Notes under the pieces: model-generated
What the model saw: only the letters and a program-made list of their open reading frames with translations
Told to the model about the DNA's origin: nothing
The model's database searches: none
Program-made: the position numbers and the translations under genes
Part shown: positions 1-9,177 of the stretch, in pieces
Layout: the number at the start of each line of letters is the position of its first letter
How positions within the stretch are numbered: position 1 is the first letter of the stretch
Assembly (NCBI RefSeq): GCF_022899355.1
Contig: NZ_JALJCK010000001.1
Coordinates: forward strand, 348,346-412,345
Length of the DNA: 64,000 nt
Direction of reading: 5' to 3'
DNA from: Shinella yambaruensis
Lineage (GTDB): Bacteria > Pseudomonadota > Alphaproteobacteria > Rhizobiales > Rhizobiaceae

Positions 1-590
1 ATCCTCGACCCAGAGCCGAGGATCAACCGGCGTGCTCGGAAGGTGGATGGTCGGGTCAAGCCCGACCATGACGGAGGAGAGGTTCGGCGCCTTTGTCAGG
101 AACAGCAAGGCCCGGTCGATCCCAGCCTCAGTAATATCGGGAAACCTCACCCCACCCTCCGACGTCATCCTCGACCCAGAGCCGAGGATCAACCGGCGTG
201 CTCGGAAGGTGGATGGTCGGGTCAAGCCCGACCATGACGGAGGAAAGGTTCGGCGCCTTTGTCAGGAACAGCAAGGCCCGGTCGATCCCCCTCAGTAATA
301 TCGGGAAACCTCACCCCACCCTCTGACGTCATCCTCGGCCTTGAGCCGAGGATCAACCGGCGTGCTCGGAAGTTGGATGGTCGGGTCAAGCCCGACCATG
401 ACGGAGGAGAGGTTCGGCGCCTTTGTCAGGCGGCAAGGCCCGGTCGATCCCGGCCTCAGTAATATCAGGAAACCTCCCCCCACCCTCCGACGTCATCCTC
501 GGCCTTGAGCCGGGGATCCACCGACCGGCGCACGGAGGCGGATAGTCGGATCGAGCCCACCATGACGGTGGAGAGGTTCGGCAGGTACCC
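1..590. repeat. Four tandem copies of a 164-166 bp hairpin-bearing intergenic repeat
   Basis: Near-identical units begin at 1, 167, 331 and 495; the last is truncated and more diverged. Each unit opens with an ATCCTCG...CCGAGGAT inverted repeat and carries a second hairpin, TGGTCGGG-loop-CCCGACCA, about 45 bp further on. Short reading frames across the array only follow the repeat period and are not credible genes. Hairpins of this composition (variants of GTCATCCTCGGGCTTGACCCGAGGATC) are widely scattered between genes in Rhizobiales genomes as RIME/REP-like elements; the tandem arrangement is the less usual part. The array may begin before the window. Confidence 0.85.
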
Positions 591-595
591 CCCGC

Positions 596-634
596 AAACA
601 GAAAGACCCGGTTGAACCGGGTCTTTCTGTTTTT
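596..634 (-). terminator. Rho-independent terminator after the NlpD-like gene
   Basis: A long inverted repeat (arms ACAGAAAGACCCGGTT and AACCGGGTCTTTCTGT) lies directly downstream of the minus-strand gene that ends at 652. The T-run is better on the plus strand (TTTTT at 630-634) than on the minus strand, so it may act in both directions. Confidence 0.75.
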
Positions 635-651
635 CCCAACCGACCAGAATC

Positions 652-2232
652 CTATTCCAGGAAGGTCATCGGGTTGACCGGCGTGGCGTTCTTGCGCACC
701 TCGAAGTGCACCTTCGGGCGGGTGGCGTTGCCGCTCATGCCGGAGGTGGCGACGGTCTGGCCGCGCTGGATCTTCTGGCCGCGCTGGACATTAAGGTCGC
801 CGGCATGGCCGTAGACCGTGACCGTGCCGTCGTCGTGGCGCACGAGGACCGCGTTGCCGAGTTCCTTCAGGCTGGAGCCGGCATAGATGACCACGCCGTT
901 CTCGGCGGCCTTGATGGGCGTGCCCTCGGGAACGGAGATGTCGATGCCGTCGTTGCGGTTGCCCTCGACATTGGCGCCGTAGCCGGCGATCACCGCGCCG
1001 CGCACCGGCCAGCGATACTTGCCGATGCCGGTCGATTCGGGCGCTTCCTCCGTGACATCGGACTTTTCCGCGACTTCGGTGACCGACACGGTCTTGACCG
1101 GTGCCTTGTAGGCTTCCGGCTTCTTCTCCGCCGTCTCGACGGCCTTTTCCTTCTTGACCGGAACGGACGCGGTCACCGTCCTGTCGGTCGTCGTCTCGGC
1201 CGCGGCCACGCTGCCGCCGGCGGGGATGACCAGCTTCTGGCCGATGCGGATCGATGCCGTCTCAAGGCCGTTCGCCTTCTTCAGCGCATCGACGGAGACG
1301 CCGTTGCTGCGCGCGATCTTGGCGAGCGAATCGCCCGGCTGCACCTCGTAGCCGCCCTTGGCCTTGCCTTCGCCGGCATCGGCGACGTTCGAATTCGTCT
1401 GGCCGCTTTCCGACTTCAGCTTCTCGCGGCTGGAGGTGGTGGGCAGGATTGCGACGTTCTGCTCGCCCTTGCGCTCCGGCGTCGGCAGCTTGTTGTCGAC
1501 CTTGAGCGTGCTGTCGGTCGAGGCCTTGGCGGCGCTTGCCGTGGTGCTGAAGGTCGGGATAACGATCTTCTGGCCGGGCTCGGCATCCGACGCGCGCTTC
1601 AGGTTGTTGGCGGCGAGGATTTCCTTTTCCGGCACGCCGTAGCGATTGGCGAGCGTCTTCACGCTTTCGCCCTGGCGCAGCATGACGACCGGTGCGTTCC
1701 GCGTCGACCAGCCGGCCTTGCCCTTGTTGACGGTCGACGTCGTCAGGTTGTCGGCGCCCTCGACGATGGCCTTCGCCTTGCGCTCGGGAAGCTGCTGGCC
1801 GAGGGCGACCTCGCGCTCGGCGGACTGGCGGGCACCGAGCGTCGGATCGGCGAGCTCGCCGCGCTGGACGCTCATCGGCGTCGTCGCCAGCCGCGTGCCG
1901 GAGCCGCCGGTGGTCGCGGTGTTGATCGGGTCGTAGGAGACCGTGCCCTGATCGGGGAACGGCTGGTTGAGCGCCTCCTCGCGCGACCCCAGCTGGTCGG
2001 CCGTCGCGAACTGCTGGCCGTTGCCGACATTGCCGCGCGGAACCGGATTGCCGCCGAGCAGCGTGCGGCGCGGAACCGAACTGGTGGTGATGTTGTCCTG
2101 ACCGGAGGAGGAGAAGAGGCCGCCAAAACGAGACACGTCCGAGCTGCACCCGGTCGCGACGCTGGCCAGCAGGGCGGCCGCAACGAGGCGGGTCGTGGTC
2201 CTGGCAAAACTCGGCGATACACTCTTACGCAT
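652..2232 (-). CDS. NlpD-like lipoprotein, two LysM domains and a degenerate LytM (M23) domain
   Basis: Envelope lipoprotein of about 526 residues expected to bind peptidoglycan and control amidases at division. A signal peptide ends in a lipobox (VATGC, Cys29). Two LysM domains lie near residues 182-226 and 294-338, followed by an M23/LytM fold from about 405 to the end. The catalytic zinc ligands are not intact: the usual HxxxD reads NDGID, and the HxH motif reads KVHFE with its first His missing. This is the pattern of the non-enzymatic activators NlpD and EnvC. The ATG at 2232 is preferred because the signal peptide follows at once; an in-frame TTG at 2244 is the alternative. It is the last gene of the surE-pcm block. 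The exact partner amidase is not in the window. Confidence 0.85.
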   Translation of the reverse strand: MRKSVSPSFARTTTRLVAAALLASVATGCSSDVSRFGGLFSSSGQDNITTSSVPRRTLLGGNPVPRGNVGNGQQFATADQLGSREEALNQPFPDQGTVSYDPINTATTGGSGTRLATTPMSVQRGELADPTLGARQSAEREVALGQQLPERKAKAIVEGADNLTTSTVNKGKAGWSTRNAPVVMLRQGESVKTLANRYGVPEKEILAANNLKRASDAEPGQKIVIPTFSTTASAAKASTDSTLKVDNKLPTPERKGEQNVAILPTTSSREKLKSESGQTNSNVADAGEGKAKGGYEVQPGDSLAKIARSNGVSVDALKKANGLETASIRIGQKLVIPAGGSVAAAETTTDRTVTASVPVKKEKAVETAEKKPEAYKAPVKTVSVTEVAEKSDVTEEAPESTGIGKYRWPVRGAVIAGYGANVEGNRNDGIDISVPEGTPIKAAENGVVIYAGSSLKELGNAVLVRHDDGTVTVYGHAGDLNVQRGQKIQRGQTVATSGMSGNATRPKVHFEVRKNATPVNPMTFLE

Positions 2233-2382
2233 ATGACTACCCAATCGGTACGCTACTTGATGTAGGCCGATTAAAGCGCGTTAGAGTTACTGCCCGGTTA
2301 AAGCAGGGCTATCCGCATCGGTTTTTTGATGAATTGATAACCATGGTTTGCCCCACCATGGCGAAAGGCGTGCGCAAGCGGC

Positions 2383-3009
2383 TCAAAAGCCGGTCGCATA
2401 CATGGCGTCGGCGCGCGAGATGCGGCTGGTGACGAGGCGGGCGGCGTTCTCGAAGTCCGCCTGGCTCGGCTGGAAGATCGCCGCGATGGGCGTCGCGCGC
2501 CGGGCAGCCCTGTCCCCGGCGGTCGCGTTTTCCAGGGCGGCGTCGGGCGCCGTCATGTCGAGGGCGCTTTCGTTGTAGGCGATGGCGCGCAGCGCCGCGA
2601 CGGCTGGCTCACGCGTACCGGCATAGCGGGCGCTGCGCTGGTCCTCCGCCGGCATGCTGTCGAAATATTCGATATAGGCGCGGTAATAGGCCTTGCGGTC
2701 GCCTTCCTCCAGGAAGCGGCCGAAGGCGGCATGCTCACGCTCCTCGAGCGCGGCCGTATCAAGATTCTCCCGCTCGGCATCCGTGAGCGCCGGCTGGCTG
2801 TAGGCCACCTCTTCCCGCGCAACGCTGAGGACCAGCAGCGCATCGACGGAAAGGCCGACATGAGCGGACGGATCGTAGCTGCCGCCGGCCAGATGCGCGG
2901 TCGAGCCCGCCTCGACATTCTCTTCGGCAGCCTTGCCCGCAGCCCTCGTCGCAAGATATGCGAGGCTGTCGCTGGTCGAGCTGCTGGCGATCCTGTTCGA
3001 GACGTGCAT
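2383..3009 (-). CDS. Conserved hypothetical protein, alanine- and glutamate-rich
   Basis: I do not recognise the family. The product of about 208 residues has no signal peptide and no membrane segment. It is rich in Ala and Glu and looks mainly helical, with a short acidic stretch near residues 70-110. The inner ATG at 3009 is preferred over the one at 3021 because a clear GGAGAGG Shine-Dalgarno sits four bases before it and the outer ATG has none. It stands alone on the minus strand between the NlpD-like gene and pcm, with about 260 bp of non-coding sequence upstream for its own promoter. Confidence 0.65.
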   Translation of the reverse strand: MHVSNRIASSSTSDSLAYLATRAAGKAAEENVEAGSTAHLAGGSYDPSAHVGLSVDALLVLSVAREEVAYSQPALTDAERENLDTAALEEREHAAFGRFLEEGDRKAYYRAYIEYFDSMPAEDQRSARYAGTREPAVAALRAIAYNESALDMTAPDAALENATAGDRAARRATPIAAIFQPSQADFENAARLVTSRISRADAMYATGF

Positions 3010-3267
3010 TTTCCTCTCCATCGGAACGCCGCATCCCTTGGGAAACCGGCGCCCTGTGTGGAAACTTCTGCTTCGTCATGGGCCTACGCCTTAAAGCTTG
3101 CGCGAAGCTTGCGTCGGTTAACAAAAGGTTAACGCATTGTATTTTCGCCCGAAACGCTCGCCTGGCGTGCAGGCGCTCCAGCTGCGAACATCGATTTTCC
3201 GGGAAAACGCCGAAAGACTCGGCGGGCCCAAGCCTGCCGAGCGAGGAGGAAACGCGGTCGGGATGGG

Positions 3268-3924
3268 TCAGAGGGCCTGCGCCATCTGGGGGACGATCGG
3301 CAGGTAGGGCACGTCGAAGAGGTCTTCACGATCGAAGCGGCTGCCGGTCTTGACGAGCTTCAGCATGCGGCACTCGGTTTCGCTGACCATGACGGGCGCG
3401 ATCAGCATGCCGCCGGACACCAGCTGCTCGGCGAAGAACCGCGGCAGCGCCGGAAAGGCGGCGGTGACGAGGATGCGATCGAAGGTCCCCTCGCCCGGCA
3501 TGCCGTTGCTGCCGTCGGCCTGGCGCACGATGACGTTGCGGATGCCAGCCTTCTCGATCGACTGCTGCGCATTGGTGACCAGCGTTCGATAGCGGTCGAC
3601 GGTCAGCACGCGCTCCGTCAGGCGGCCCATGACGGCGGCGGTGAAGCCGGAACCGGTGCCGACCTCAAGGATCCGCTGGCCGGCCTTCAGGTTCAGGAGA
3701 TGCAGAAGGCGCACCGCAAGGTCGATGCCCTCGATGAAAGAGCCGCAATCGAGCGGCAGGACCCGGCGCGAATAGGCCTCGCCGGCGAATTGCGGCGGCA
3801 CGAAAAGCGTGCGCGGCGTCTGTTCCACGGCCGTCAGCAGGTCGAGATCGTTGATGCCCTGGCCGCGCAGGCGCAGCGCCAGCGCGGCAAACCCCTCTTT
3901 CTCGATCACCCGCCCCGTGTTCAA
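3268..3924 (-). CDS. pcm: Protein-L-isoaspartate O-methyltransferase
   Basis: Uses S-adenosylmethionine to methylate isoaspartyl residues in aged proteins so they can be repaired; cytoplasmic. The SAM-binding motif I is visible as [12 protein letters not shown], and the family stretch TPRTLFVP lies near the N-terminus. The length of about 218 residues is normal. The start is a TTG at 3924 that overlaps the stop of surE by four bases and has GAGGA about seven bases upstream; a GTG at 3909 is possible. Coupling of surE and pcm is the classical arrangement in proteobacteria. A second methyltransferase of this family is encoded at 28638-29291. Confidence 0.9.
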   Translation of the reverse strand: MNTGRVIEKEGFAALALRLRGQGINDLDLLTAVEQTPRTLFVPPQFAGEAYSRRVLPLDCGSFIEGIDLAVRLLHLLNLKAGQRILEVGTGSGFTAAVMGRLTERVLTVDRYRTLVTNAQQSIEKAGIRNVIVRQADGSNGMPGEGTFDRILVTAAFPALPRFFAEQLVSGGMLIAPVMVSETECRMLKLVKTGSRFDREDLFDVPYLPIVPQMAQAL

Positions 3925-4691
3925 TCCGCATCCTCGCCGTTGAGAACGCGCTGGACGCGATCCAGCACCGTGTAGTCCGTGAGATCGAGCTTCAGCGGCG
4001 TCACGGAGATCTTGTGGTTCTTCACCGCATGAATGTCCGTGCCGGCGCGGAAATCGCCCTTCCGCTCGCCGAAGCGCAGCCAGTAATAGGGGAAGCCGCG
4101 GCCGTCCATGCGCTCGTCGATCGTCAGGCCGAAATCGAGCTTGCCCTGGCTGGTGACCTCGACGCCGTTGAGCTCCGCGGGCGCGCAGTTCGGGAAATTG
4201 ATGTTGAAGAAGGTCCAGTCCGGCAGCTCGACATCCATCAGCTGGCGGATCAGCTTCGGCGCGAAGCTTTCGGCGACCTCCCACGGCACGACGCGGCCGC
4301 CGGCATGGTTGTAGGCCTGGCTCAGCGCCATGGACTTGATGCCCTGCAGCGTGCCCTCGATCGCGCCGGCGATCGTGCCCGAATAGGTGACGTCGTCGGC
4401 CATGTTGGCGCCGACATTGACGCCCGACAGCACGAGGTCCGGCTTCTCGTCGAGCACCTCGCGCACGCCCATGATGACACAGTCCGTCGGCGTGCCGCGC
4501 AGCGCGTAGCGCTTGTCGTCGATCTTCCTGAGGCGCAGCGGCTCGGAGAGCGTCAGCGAATGGGCAAGCCCGCTCTGGTCCGTCTCCGGCGCGACGATCC
4601 AGACGTCGTCCGTCAGTTCACGGGCGATCCGTTCGAGGATCGCCAGTCCCTCGGCGTGGATGCCGTCGTCGTTCGTCAGAAGAATGCGCAT
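3921..4691 (-). CDS. surE: 5'/3'-nucleotidase SurE
   Basis: Metal-dependent phosphatase that removes phosphate from nucleoside monophosphates, associated with stationary-phase survival. The N-terminus [10 protein letters not shown] carries the Asp-Asp metal ligands. The family motifs SGVNVGANM and [11 protein letters not shown] follow, giving a complete Rossmann-like SurE domain over residues 1-190. The length of 256 residues is typical. It follows serS after only 19 bp and overlaps pcm, so serS-surE-pcm is very probably one transcript, perhaps continuing from tatC. Confidence 0.96.
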   Translation of the reverse strand: MRILLTNDDGIHAEGLAILERIARELTDDVWIVAPETDQSGLAHSLTLSEPLRLRKIDDKRYALRGTPTDCVIMGVREVLDEKPDLVLSGVNVGANMADDVTYSGTIAGAIEGTLQGIKSMALSQAYNHAGGRVVPWEVAESFAPKLIRQLMDVELPDWTFFNINFPNCAPAELNGVEVTSQGKLDFGLTIDERMDGRGFPYYWLRFGERKGDFRAGTDIHAVKNHKISVTPLKLDLTDYTVLDRVQRVLNGEDAD

Positions 4692-4710
4692 GTCGTCTCC
4701 GCCTTCCGCC

Positions 4711-5994
4711 TCAGGCGGCCTTCTCGATCTTCTTCAGGCCGCCCATATAGGGCAGCAGCACGTCCGGCACGGTAACCGAGCCGTCCTCGTTGAGGTAGTT
4801 CTCCATGACGGCGATCAGCGCGCGGCCGACGGCCGTGCCCGAGCCGTTCAGCGTGTGCACGAACTTCGTCGCCTTGTCGTCCCTGCCGCGGTAGCGCGCG
4901 TTCATGCGGCGCGCCTGGAAATCGCCGCAGACCGAGCAGGACGAGATCTCGCGGAACGTATCCTGCCCAGGCAGCCAGACTTCGAGGTCGTAGGTCTTGC
5001 GGGCGCCGAACCCCATGTCGCCGGTGCACAGCGTCATGAGGCGGTAATGCAGGCCGAGACGCCTCAGGATCTCCTCGGCGCAGGCCGTCATGCGCTCGTG
5101 CTCGTCGATCGAGCTTTCCGCATCGGTGATCGAGACGAGCTCGCACTTCATGAACTGGTGCTGGCGCAGCATGCCGCGCGTGTCGCGGCCGGCCGAACCG
5201 GCCTCCGAGCGGAAGCACGGCGTCAGCGCGGTGAAGCGCAGCGGCAGCTTCTCCTGGTCGAGGATGTCCTCGCGCACGAGGTTGGTGAGCGAGACCTCCG
5301 CGGTCGGGATCAGCCAGCGGCCATCCGTGGTGCGGAACAGGTCCTCGGAGAATTTCGGCAGCTGGCCCGTGCCGAACATGGCGTCGTCGCGCACCAGCAG
5401 CGGCGCATGCACTTCCGTATAGCCATGCTCGCCGGTATGCACGTCGATCATGAACTGGCCGAGGGCGCGCTCGAGGCGCGCGAGCTGGCCCTTCAGCACG
5501 GTGAAGCGCGAGCCGGCGATCTTCGCCGCGGCCTCGAAATCCATGTAGCCGAGGGCTTCGCCGATCTCGTAGTGCTCCAGAGCCTTGTGGTTCCAGCCGG
5601 GCTTGCTGCCCCATTTCAGCTTTTCCACATTGCCGGTCTCGTCCGTGCCGACCGGCACGTCGTCGAGCGGGATGTTCGGGATGCGCGACAGGGCGTCGTT
5701 GAGCTCGGCGGTGACCTGGCGCTCCTCCTCTTCCGCCGCGGGAAGCTGGTCCTTGATGGCCGAGACCTCGGCCTTCAGCCTGTCGGCAAGCTCGGCATTC
5801 TTCGCCGCCATGGCCGCGCCGATCTCCTTGGAGGCGGCGTTGCGGCGCGACTGCATGTCCTGCGCCTTCTGGATGACGCTGCGGCGCTTCTCGTCGAGAT
5901 CGATGAGGGCCTGTGCCAGGGGGCTCGCGCCGCGCTTTGCCAGGGCGGCGTCGAGAGCGGCGGCGTTGTCGCGGATCCATTTGATATCAAGCAT
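4711..5994 (-). CDS. serS: Serine--tRNA ligase
   Basis: Class II aminoacyl-tRNA synthetase that charges tRNA-Ser in the cytoplasm. The N-terminal long helical arm (about residues 30-105, rich in Lys, Glu and Ala) is the tRNA-binding coiled coil. The catalytic core shows motif 2 ([14 protein letters not shown]) and the family stretch [14 protein letters not shown]. Starting at the ATG at 5994 gives [10 protein letters not shown] and 427 residues, the usual size; an upstream extension is open but has no family support. It lies between tatC and surE, the normal order in Rhizobiales. Confidence 0.97.
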   Translation of the reverse strand: MLDIKWIRDNAAALDAALAKRGASPLAQALIDLDEKRRSVIQKAQDMQSRRNAASKEIGAAMAAKNAELADRLKAEVSAIKDQLPAAEEEERQVTAELNDALSRIPNIPLDDVPVGTDETGNVEKLKWGSKPGWNHKALEHYEIGEALGYMDFEAAAKIAGSRFTVLKGQLARLERALGQFMIDVHTGEHGYTEVHAPLLVRDDAMFGTGQLPKFSEDLFRTTDGRWLIPTAEVSLTNLVREDILDQEKLPLRFTALTPCFRSEAGSAGRDTRGMLRQHQFMKCELVSITDAESSIDEHERMTACAEEILRRLGLHYRLMTLCTGDMGFGARKTYDLEVWLPGQDTFREISSCSVCGDFQARRMNARYRGRDDKATKFVHTLNGSGTAVGRALIAVMENYLNEDGSVTVPDVLLPYMGGLKKIEKAA

Positions 5995-6063
5995 TGTCGT
6001 TCCAGGCGTTCCGTGGATTGAGGCCCACCCGCGCCCGGCAGCACAGTGCGGCAACGCCGAAGG

Positions 6064-6900
6064 TCAGGCCTTGTCGGCCTCTTCCGGCGTTGCGACGACC
6101 TCGCTGTCCGCATCCTGCGCGTTCGAGGCGCTCGCCCGCTGCCGTTCGATGAGTCGGGCCGTATAGATGGAAATCTCGTAGAGAAGGATGGCCGGCAGTG
6201 CAAGGCCGATCTGGGAGACCGGATCGGGCGGCGTCAGCACGGCGGCGACCACGAAGGCGATGACGATCGCGTATTTGCGTTTTTCCTTCAGCGTGTCCGA
6301 CGTGATGAAGCCGGCGCGCACCAGGAGCGACGAGACAACCGGAAGCTGGAAGACGAGGCCGAAGGCGAAGATCAGCGACATGATGAGGCTGAGATATTCG
6401 GACACCTTCGGCAGGAGCTGGATCGAGACCTGCCCCTCGCCGCCGCCCTGCTCCATGGCCAGGAAGAACCACATGACCATGGGCGTGAAGAAGAAATAGA
6501 CCAGCGCGGCGCCGATGAGGAACAGGATCGGCGAGGCGATCAGGAACGGCAGGAAGGCGGCGCGCTCGTTCTTGTAGAGGCCGGGCGCGACGAACTTGTA
6601 GACCTGCTGGGCGATGACCGGAAACGCGATGACCAGCGCGCCGAACATGGCGACCTTGATCTGCGTGAAGAAGAACTCCTGCGGCGCCGTATAGATCAGC
6701 TCGACATTGCGGTGCGTCAGCCCCGCCCACTCCACCGACCACTTGAACGGCAGGACGAGCAGGTTGAACAGCTGCTTGGCGAAGTAGAAACAGACGAGAA
6801 AGGCGACGAAGAACGCGCCGACCGCCCACAGCAGGCGCTGGCGGAGCTCGATCAGGTGCTCGATGAGCGGCTGGGGCTTGTCTTCGATGTCGCCGCTCAT
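6064..6900 (-). CDS. tatC: Sec-independent protein translocase subunit TatC
   Basis: Multi-spanning inner-membrane receptor of the twin-arginine export pathway, working with TatB to bind RR signal peptides. The family N-terminus PLIEHLIELRQRLL is visible at residues 10-24, followed by six hydrophobic segments; the LTPPDPVSQ motif lies between later spans. Length is 278 residues. The start codon overlaps the tatB stop (ATGA), so the two are translationally coupled. A short acidic tail after the last span has no known role. Confidence 0.97.
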   Translation of the reverse strand: MSGDIEDKPQPLIEHLIELRQRLLWAVGAFFVAFLVCFYFAKQLFNLLVLPFKWSVEWAGLTHRNVELIYTAPQEFFFTQIKVAMFGALVIAFPVIAQQVYKFVAPGLYKNERAAFLPFLIASPILFLIGAALVYFFFTPMVMWFFLAMEQGGGEGQVSIQLLPKVSEYLSLIMSLIFAFGLVFQLPVVSSLLVRAGFITSDTLKEKRKYAIVIAFVVAAVLTPPDPVSQIGLALPAILLYEISIYTARLIERQRASASNAQDADSEVVATPEEADKA

Positions 6901-7523
6901 GCGTCGCCCTTCTTGGTCTTTGCAGTCCTGGCCCTGGCGGGCGCCGTCTTCTTTTCGGCAGTGGTCTTCGCGGCCGGCCTGGCAGCGGCCTTGCCGACGC
7001 CTTCCGCCTTGACGGGCGCCTTGCGCGACTTTGACACCTTCGCGGCGTCGTCGGCCGGCTTCCTCGCCGTCGTTTTCCTGGTCGGCCCCGCCTTCAGCGG
7101 AACGGCGGCGACGGGCTCGGCCGAGGCAGGCTTCTGCGCTTCGGAGGGCACGGCGACCGGCGTGCTGCTGGCGGTGACGCCTTCGGCCGGCGTTGTCGCG
7201 GGCGCAGCCGAGGAGACGGAACCGGTCGTCTTCTGCAGGTCCGCCTTGATCTCGTCGCCCATCTGGCGCAGCGGATTGACCGCCTCGCGGATGGTGTTCA
7301 GCGGATTGAGCTTCTGCGCCTCGCCGATCGTCTTCTTGACGTCCTCAAGGTCCGCTTCGCGCAGCGCCTCGTCGAACTGCTGGCGGAAATCGCTCGCCAT
7401 GCCGCGCATCTTCGACATCATGCGGCCGAACGTGCGCAGCATCTGCGGCAGGTCCTTCGGACCGACCACGATGATCAGGACGATCGCGATGACGAGTATT
7501 TCGGTCCAGCCGACATCAAGCAT
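6897..7523 (-). CDS. tatB: Sec-independent protein translocase subunit TatB
   Basis: Single-span inner-membrane protein that forms the substrate-binding complex with TatC. Residues 1-25 hold the membrane helix ending in VVGPKDLP, the TatB form of the hinge. An amphipathic helix follows (LRTFGRMMSKMRGMAS). The C-terminal half is a long Lys/Ala/Pro-rich low-complexity tail, common in rhizobial TatB, which brings the length to 208 residues. It overlaps tatC and is separated from tatA by an unusually long 146 bp gap containing hairpins. Confidence 0.95.
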   Translation of the reverse strand: MLDVGWTEILVIAIVLIIVVGPKDLPQMLRTFGRMMSKMRGMASDFRQQFDEALREADLEDVKKTIGEAQKLNPLNTIREAVNPLRQMGDEIKADLQKTTGSVSSAAPATTPAEGVTASSTPVAVPSEAQKPASAEPVAAVPLKAGPTRKTTARKPADDAAKVSKSRKAPVKAEGVGKAAARPAAKTTAEKKTAPARARTAKTKKGDA

Positions 7524-7542
7524 AGGGTACTGTCCTCATGGA

Positions 7543-7562
7543 CCGCGAACCGCCGTTCGCGG
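7543..7562 (-). other. Perfect hairpin in the tatA-tatB gap
   Basis: CCGCGAAC-CGCC-GTTCGCGG is a perfect 8 bp stem with a 4 nt loop. Two weaker inverted repeats lie beside it: CGATCCG/CGGATCG at 7572-7602 and ACCTGG/CCAGGT at 7603-7619. There is no T-run, so it is not a classical terminator. It could stabilise an upstream tatA message or partly block readthrough, which would suit the excess of TatA over TatB known in other bacteria. Confidence 0.5.
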
Positions 7563-7669
7563 CCGCCATGCCGATCCGCACGATATCAAACCGCACGGAT
7601 CGACCTGGCAAATCCAGGTTCTGCAGCGTCCTTTGCGCGTCACGAGGGACGCGGGGCGCCGTACGCCGG

Positions 7670-7867
7670 TCACTTGACCTCGTCGGCCTTGTGATCGACG
7701 GTCTTCGCCTTGTCGGCGGCGGCGGCTTCCTCGTCGGACATGCCCTTCTTGAAATTCTTGATGCCCTTGGCGACATCGCCCATCAGTTCCGGAATCTTGC
7801 CGCGGCCGAACAGCAGCAGCACCACCACCAGAACGATCAGCCAATGCCAGATGCTGAAAGAACCCAT
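7670..7867 (-). CDS. tatA: Sec-independent protein translocase subunit TatA
   Basis: Pore-forming component of the twin-arginine export pathway. The 65-residue product has one N-terminal membrane helix (about residues 6-20), then the [10 protein letters not shown] hinge typical of TatA rather than TatB, and an amphipathic helix [14 protein letters not shown] charged C-terminus follows. It is the first tat gene and lies 42 bp after the ABC ATPase gene, with the spacer holding a GGGAGTCAAGACA-type leader before the ATG. Confidence 0.96.
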   Translation of the reverse strand: MGSFSIWHWLIVLVVVLLLFGRGKIPELMGDVAKGIKNFKKGMSDEEAAAADKAKTVDHKADEVK

Positions 7868-7909
7868 TGTCTTGACTCCCTTTCGAACTTGTACCCCGAT
7901 GTAAGACGT

Positions 7910-9013
7910 TCAGCCGTCTTTTTCAAACACTAGAATGTCGCGGTGGTTAGCCGAAAGCGTGACGTCGCGCAATCCGGATGCCAACTGATCTGCCCGAACG
8001 CGGGCACGGATCGGCTGGTCCGTGCCGGGTATGGCGAGTTCGAGCAGCTCGACGACCCCGAGAAAGCGCCGCGACAATATGCGCGCGGGCACTTCGCCGT
8101 CCTTTTCCATGACGCGCAGCCCCGAAAGGCGCACCGCCACATGGACCTTCTGGCCATCGGAAAAACGCTTGCCATCGACATTGCCGAGCGGCGTTTCGAC
8201 GACGCCGTCGCGCACACGGCCGGGAAATTCGTTGATCTCCGAAAAAAAGGCGGCGGCGAAGATGTTGCTCGGATGAAGATAAAGCTCTTCCGCGGTGCCG
8301 ACCTGCACGAGGCGGCCATCCTTCAGCAGGGCGATCCGATCGCCCATGCGCATCGCCTCCTCCGCATCGTGCGTCACCACGATGGCGCTGGCGCGCGACT
8401 GGCGCAGGATCGCCAGCGTATCGGCACGGATCGAATCCTTGAGGCGCGAATCAAGCCCGGAGAACGGCTCGTCCATCAGCAGGACCGACGGACGCGGCGC
8501 GAGCGCCCGGGCAAGCGCCACGCGCTGCTGCTCGCCGCCCGAAAGCACATGCGGAAACTTTTGGGCATAATGCGACAGGCCGACGCGTTCGAGCGCCACC
8601 TGCGCCTCCGCCTCGGCCTCCGCGCGCGGCAGGGCCGTCAGGCCGAAGCGCACGTTGTCGAGCACCGACATATGCGGAAAGAGCGCGAAATCCTGGAACA
8701 TCAGGCCGACGCCGCGCCGCTCCGGCGGCAGGAAGACGGCGGGGCCGGCAACCTCGCGGTCGTTCAGGAGCACGCGGCCGGCCGTCTGCGCCTCGATGCC
8801 GGCGGCAATGCGCAGCAGCGTCGTCTTGCCGGAGCCGGACGGGCCGAGCAGGCACAGGACCTCGCCGGGTTCCGCCGTCAGCGAAATGCCGCGGATCGTC
8901 TCCTTGTTGTGGTAGCTGTGGCGGATATCCTCGAAGGACAGGCGCGCCGCGAAGGTTACCGCCGATGCGCGTTTCGTCTCGATACCGTTGGAGCCTGACG
9001 GATCCAGAACCAT
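7910..9013 (-). CDS. ABC transporter ATP-binding protein (FbpC/CysA/PotA type), orphan
   Basis: Cytoplasmic ATPase of an import-type ABC transporter, about 367 residues. Walker A (GPSGSGKTT), Q-loop (MFQDFALFPHM), signature (LSGGEQQRVALARAL), Walker B (VLLMDEPFSGLD) and the switch His (VVTHD) are all present. After residue 240 comes a C-terminal TOBE-like regulatory region, as in iron, sulfate or polyamine importers. The ATG at 9013 starts before the conserved strand LSFEDIRHSY; the open frame extends to 9148 without family support. No permease or binding-protein gene is adjacent, so the substrate cannot be read from context. It sits between scpB and tatA, which are usually neighbours in Rhizobiales. 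Confidence 0.88.
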   Translation of the reverse strand: MVLDPSGSNGIETKRASAVTFAARLSFEDIRHSYHNKETIRGISLTAEPGEVLCLLGPSGSGKTTLLRIAAGIEAQTAGRVLLNDREVAGPAVFLPPERRGVGLMFQDFALFPHMSVLDNVRFGLTALPRAEAEAEAQVALERVGLSHYAQKFPHVLSGGEQQRVALARALAPRPSVLLMDEPFSGLDSRLKDSIRADTLAILRQSRASAIVVTHDAEEAMRMGDRIALLKDGRLVQVGTAEELYLHPSNIFAAAFFSEINEFPGRVRDGVVETPLGNVDGKRFSDGQKVHVAVRLSGLRVMEKDGEVPARILSRRFLGVVELLELAIPGTDQPIRARVRADQLASGLRDVTLSANHRDILVFEKDG

Positions 9014-9177
9014 GTGCCGAAGTCTTTCCCTGTCGCCAGCCTGTGCGCTCGCGATACAGTCCTGCAGAGCATTTTCACGCCGCCTCGAAGCGCAAGGATG
9101 CCCCAGCCGTTGTGTGGGCGCAGTTCCGCGCGCAAAACCGCGGCGCACTTTTGCTGGAACTGCTCTATAAGCTTCGT

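Noticed and set aside
1-590. CRISPR array
   Set aside because: The repeated unit is 164-166 bp in full, with no short repeats separated by unique spacers and no cas genes in the window.
4513-7677. Long plus-strand frames opposite surE, serS and tatABC
   Set aside because: They are shadows of well-supported minus-strand genes with recognised motifs.
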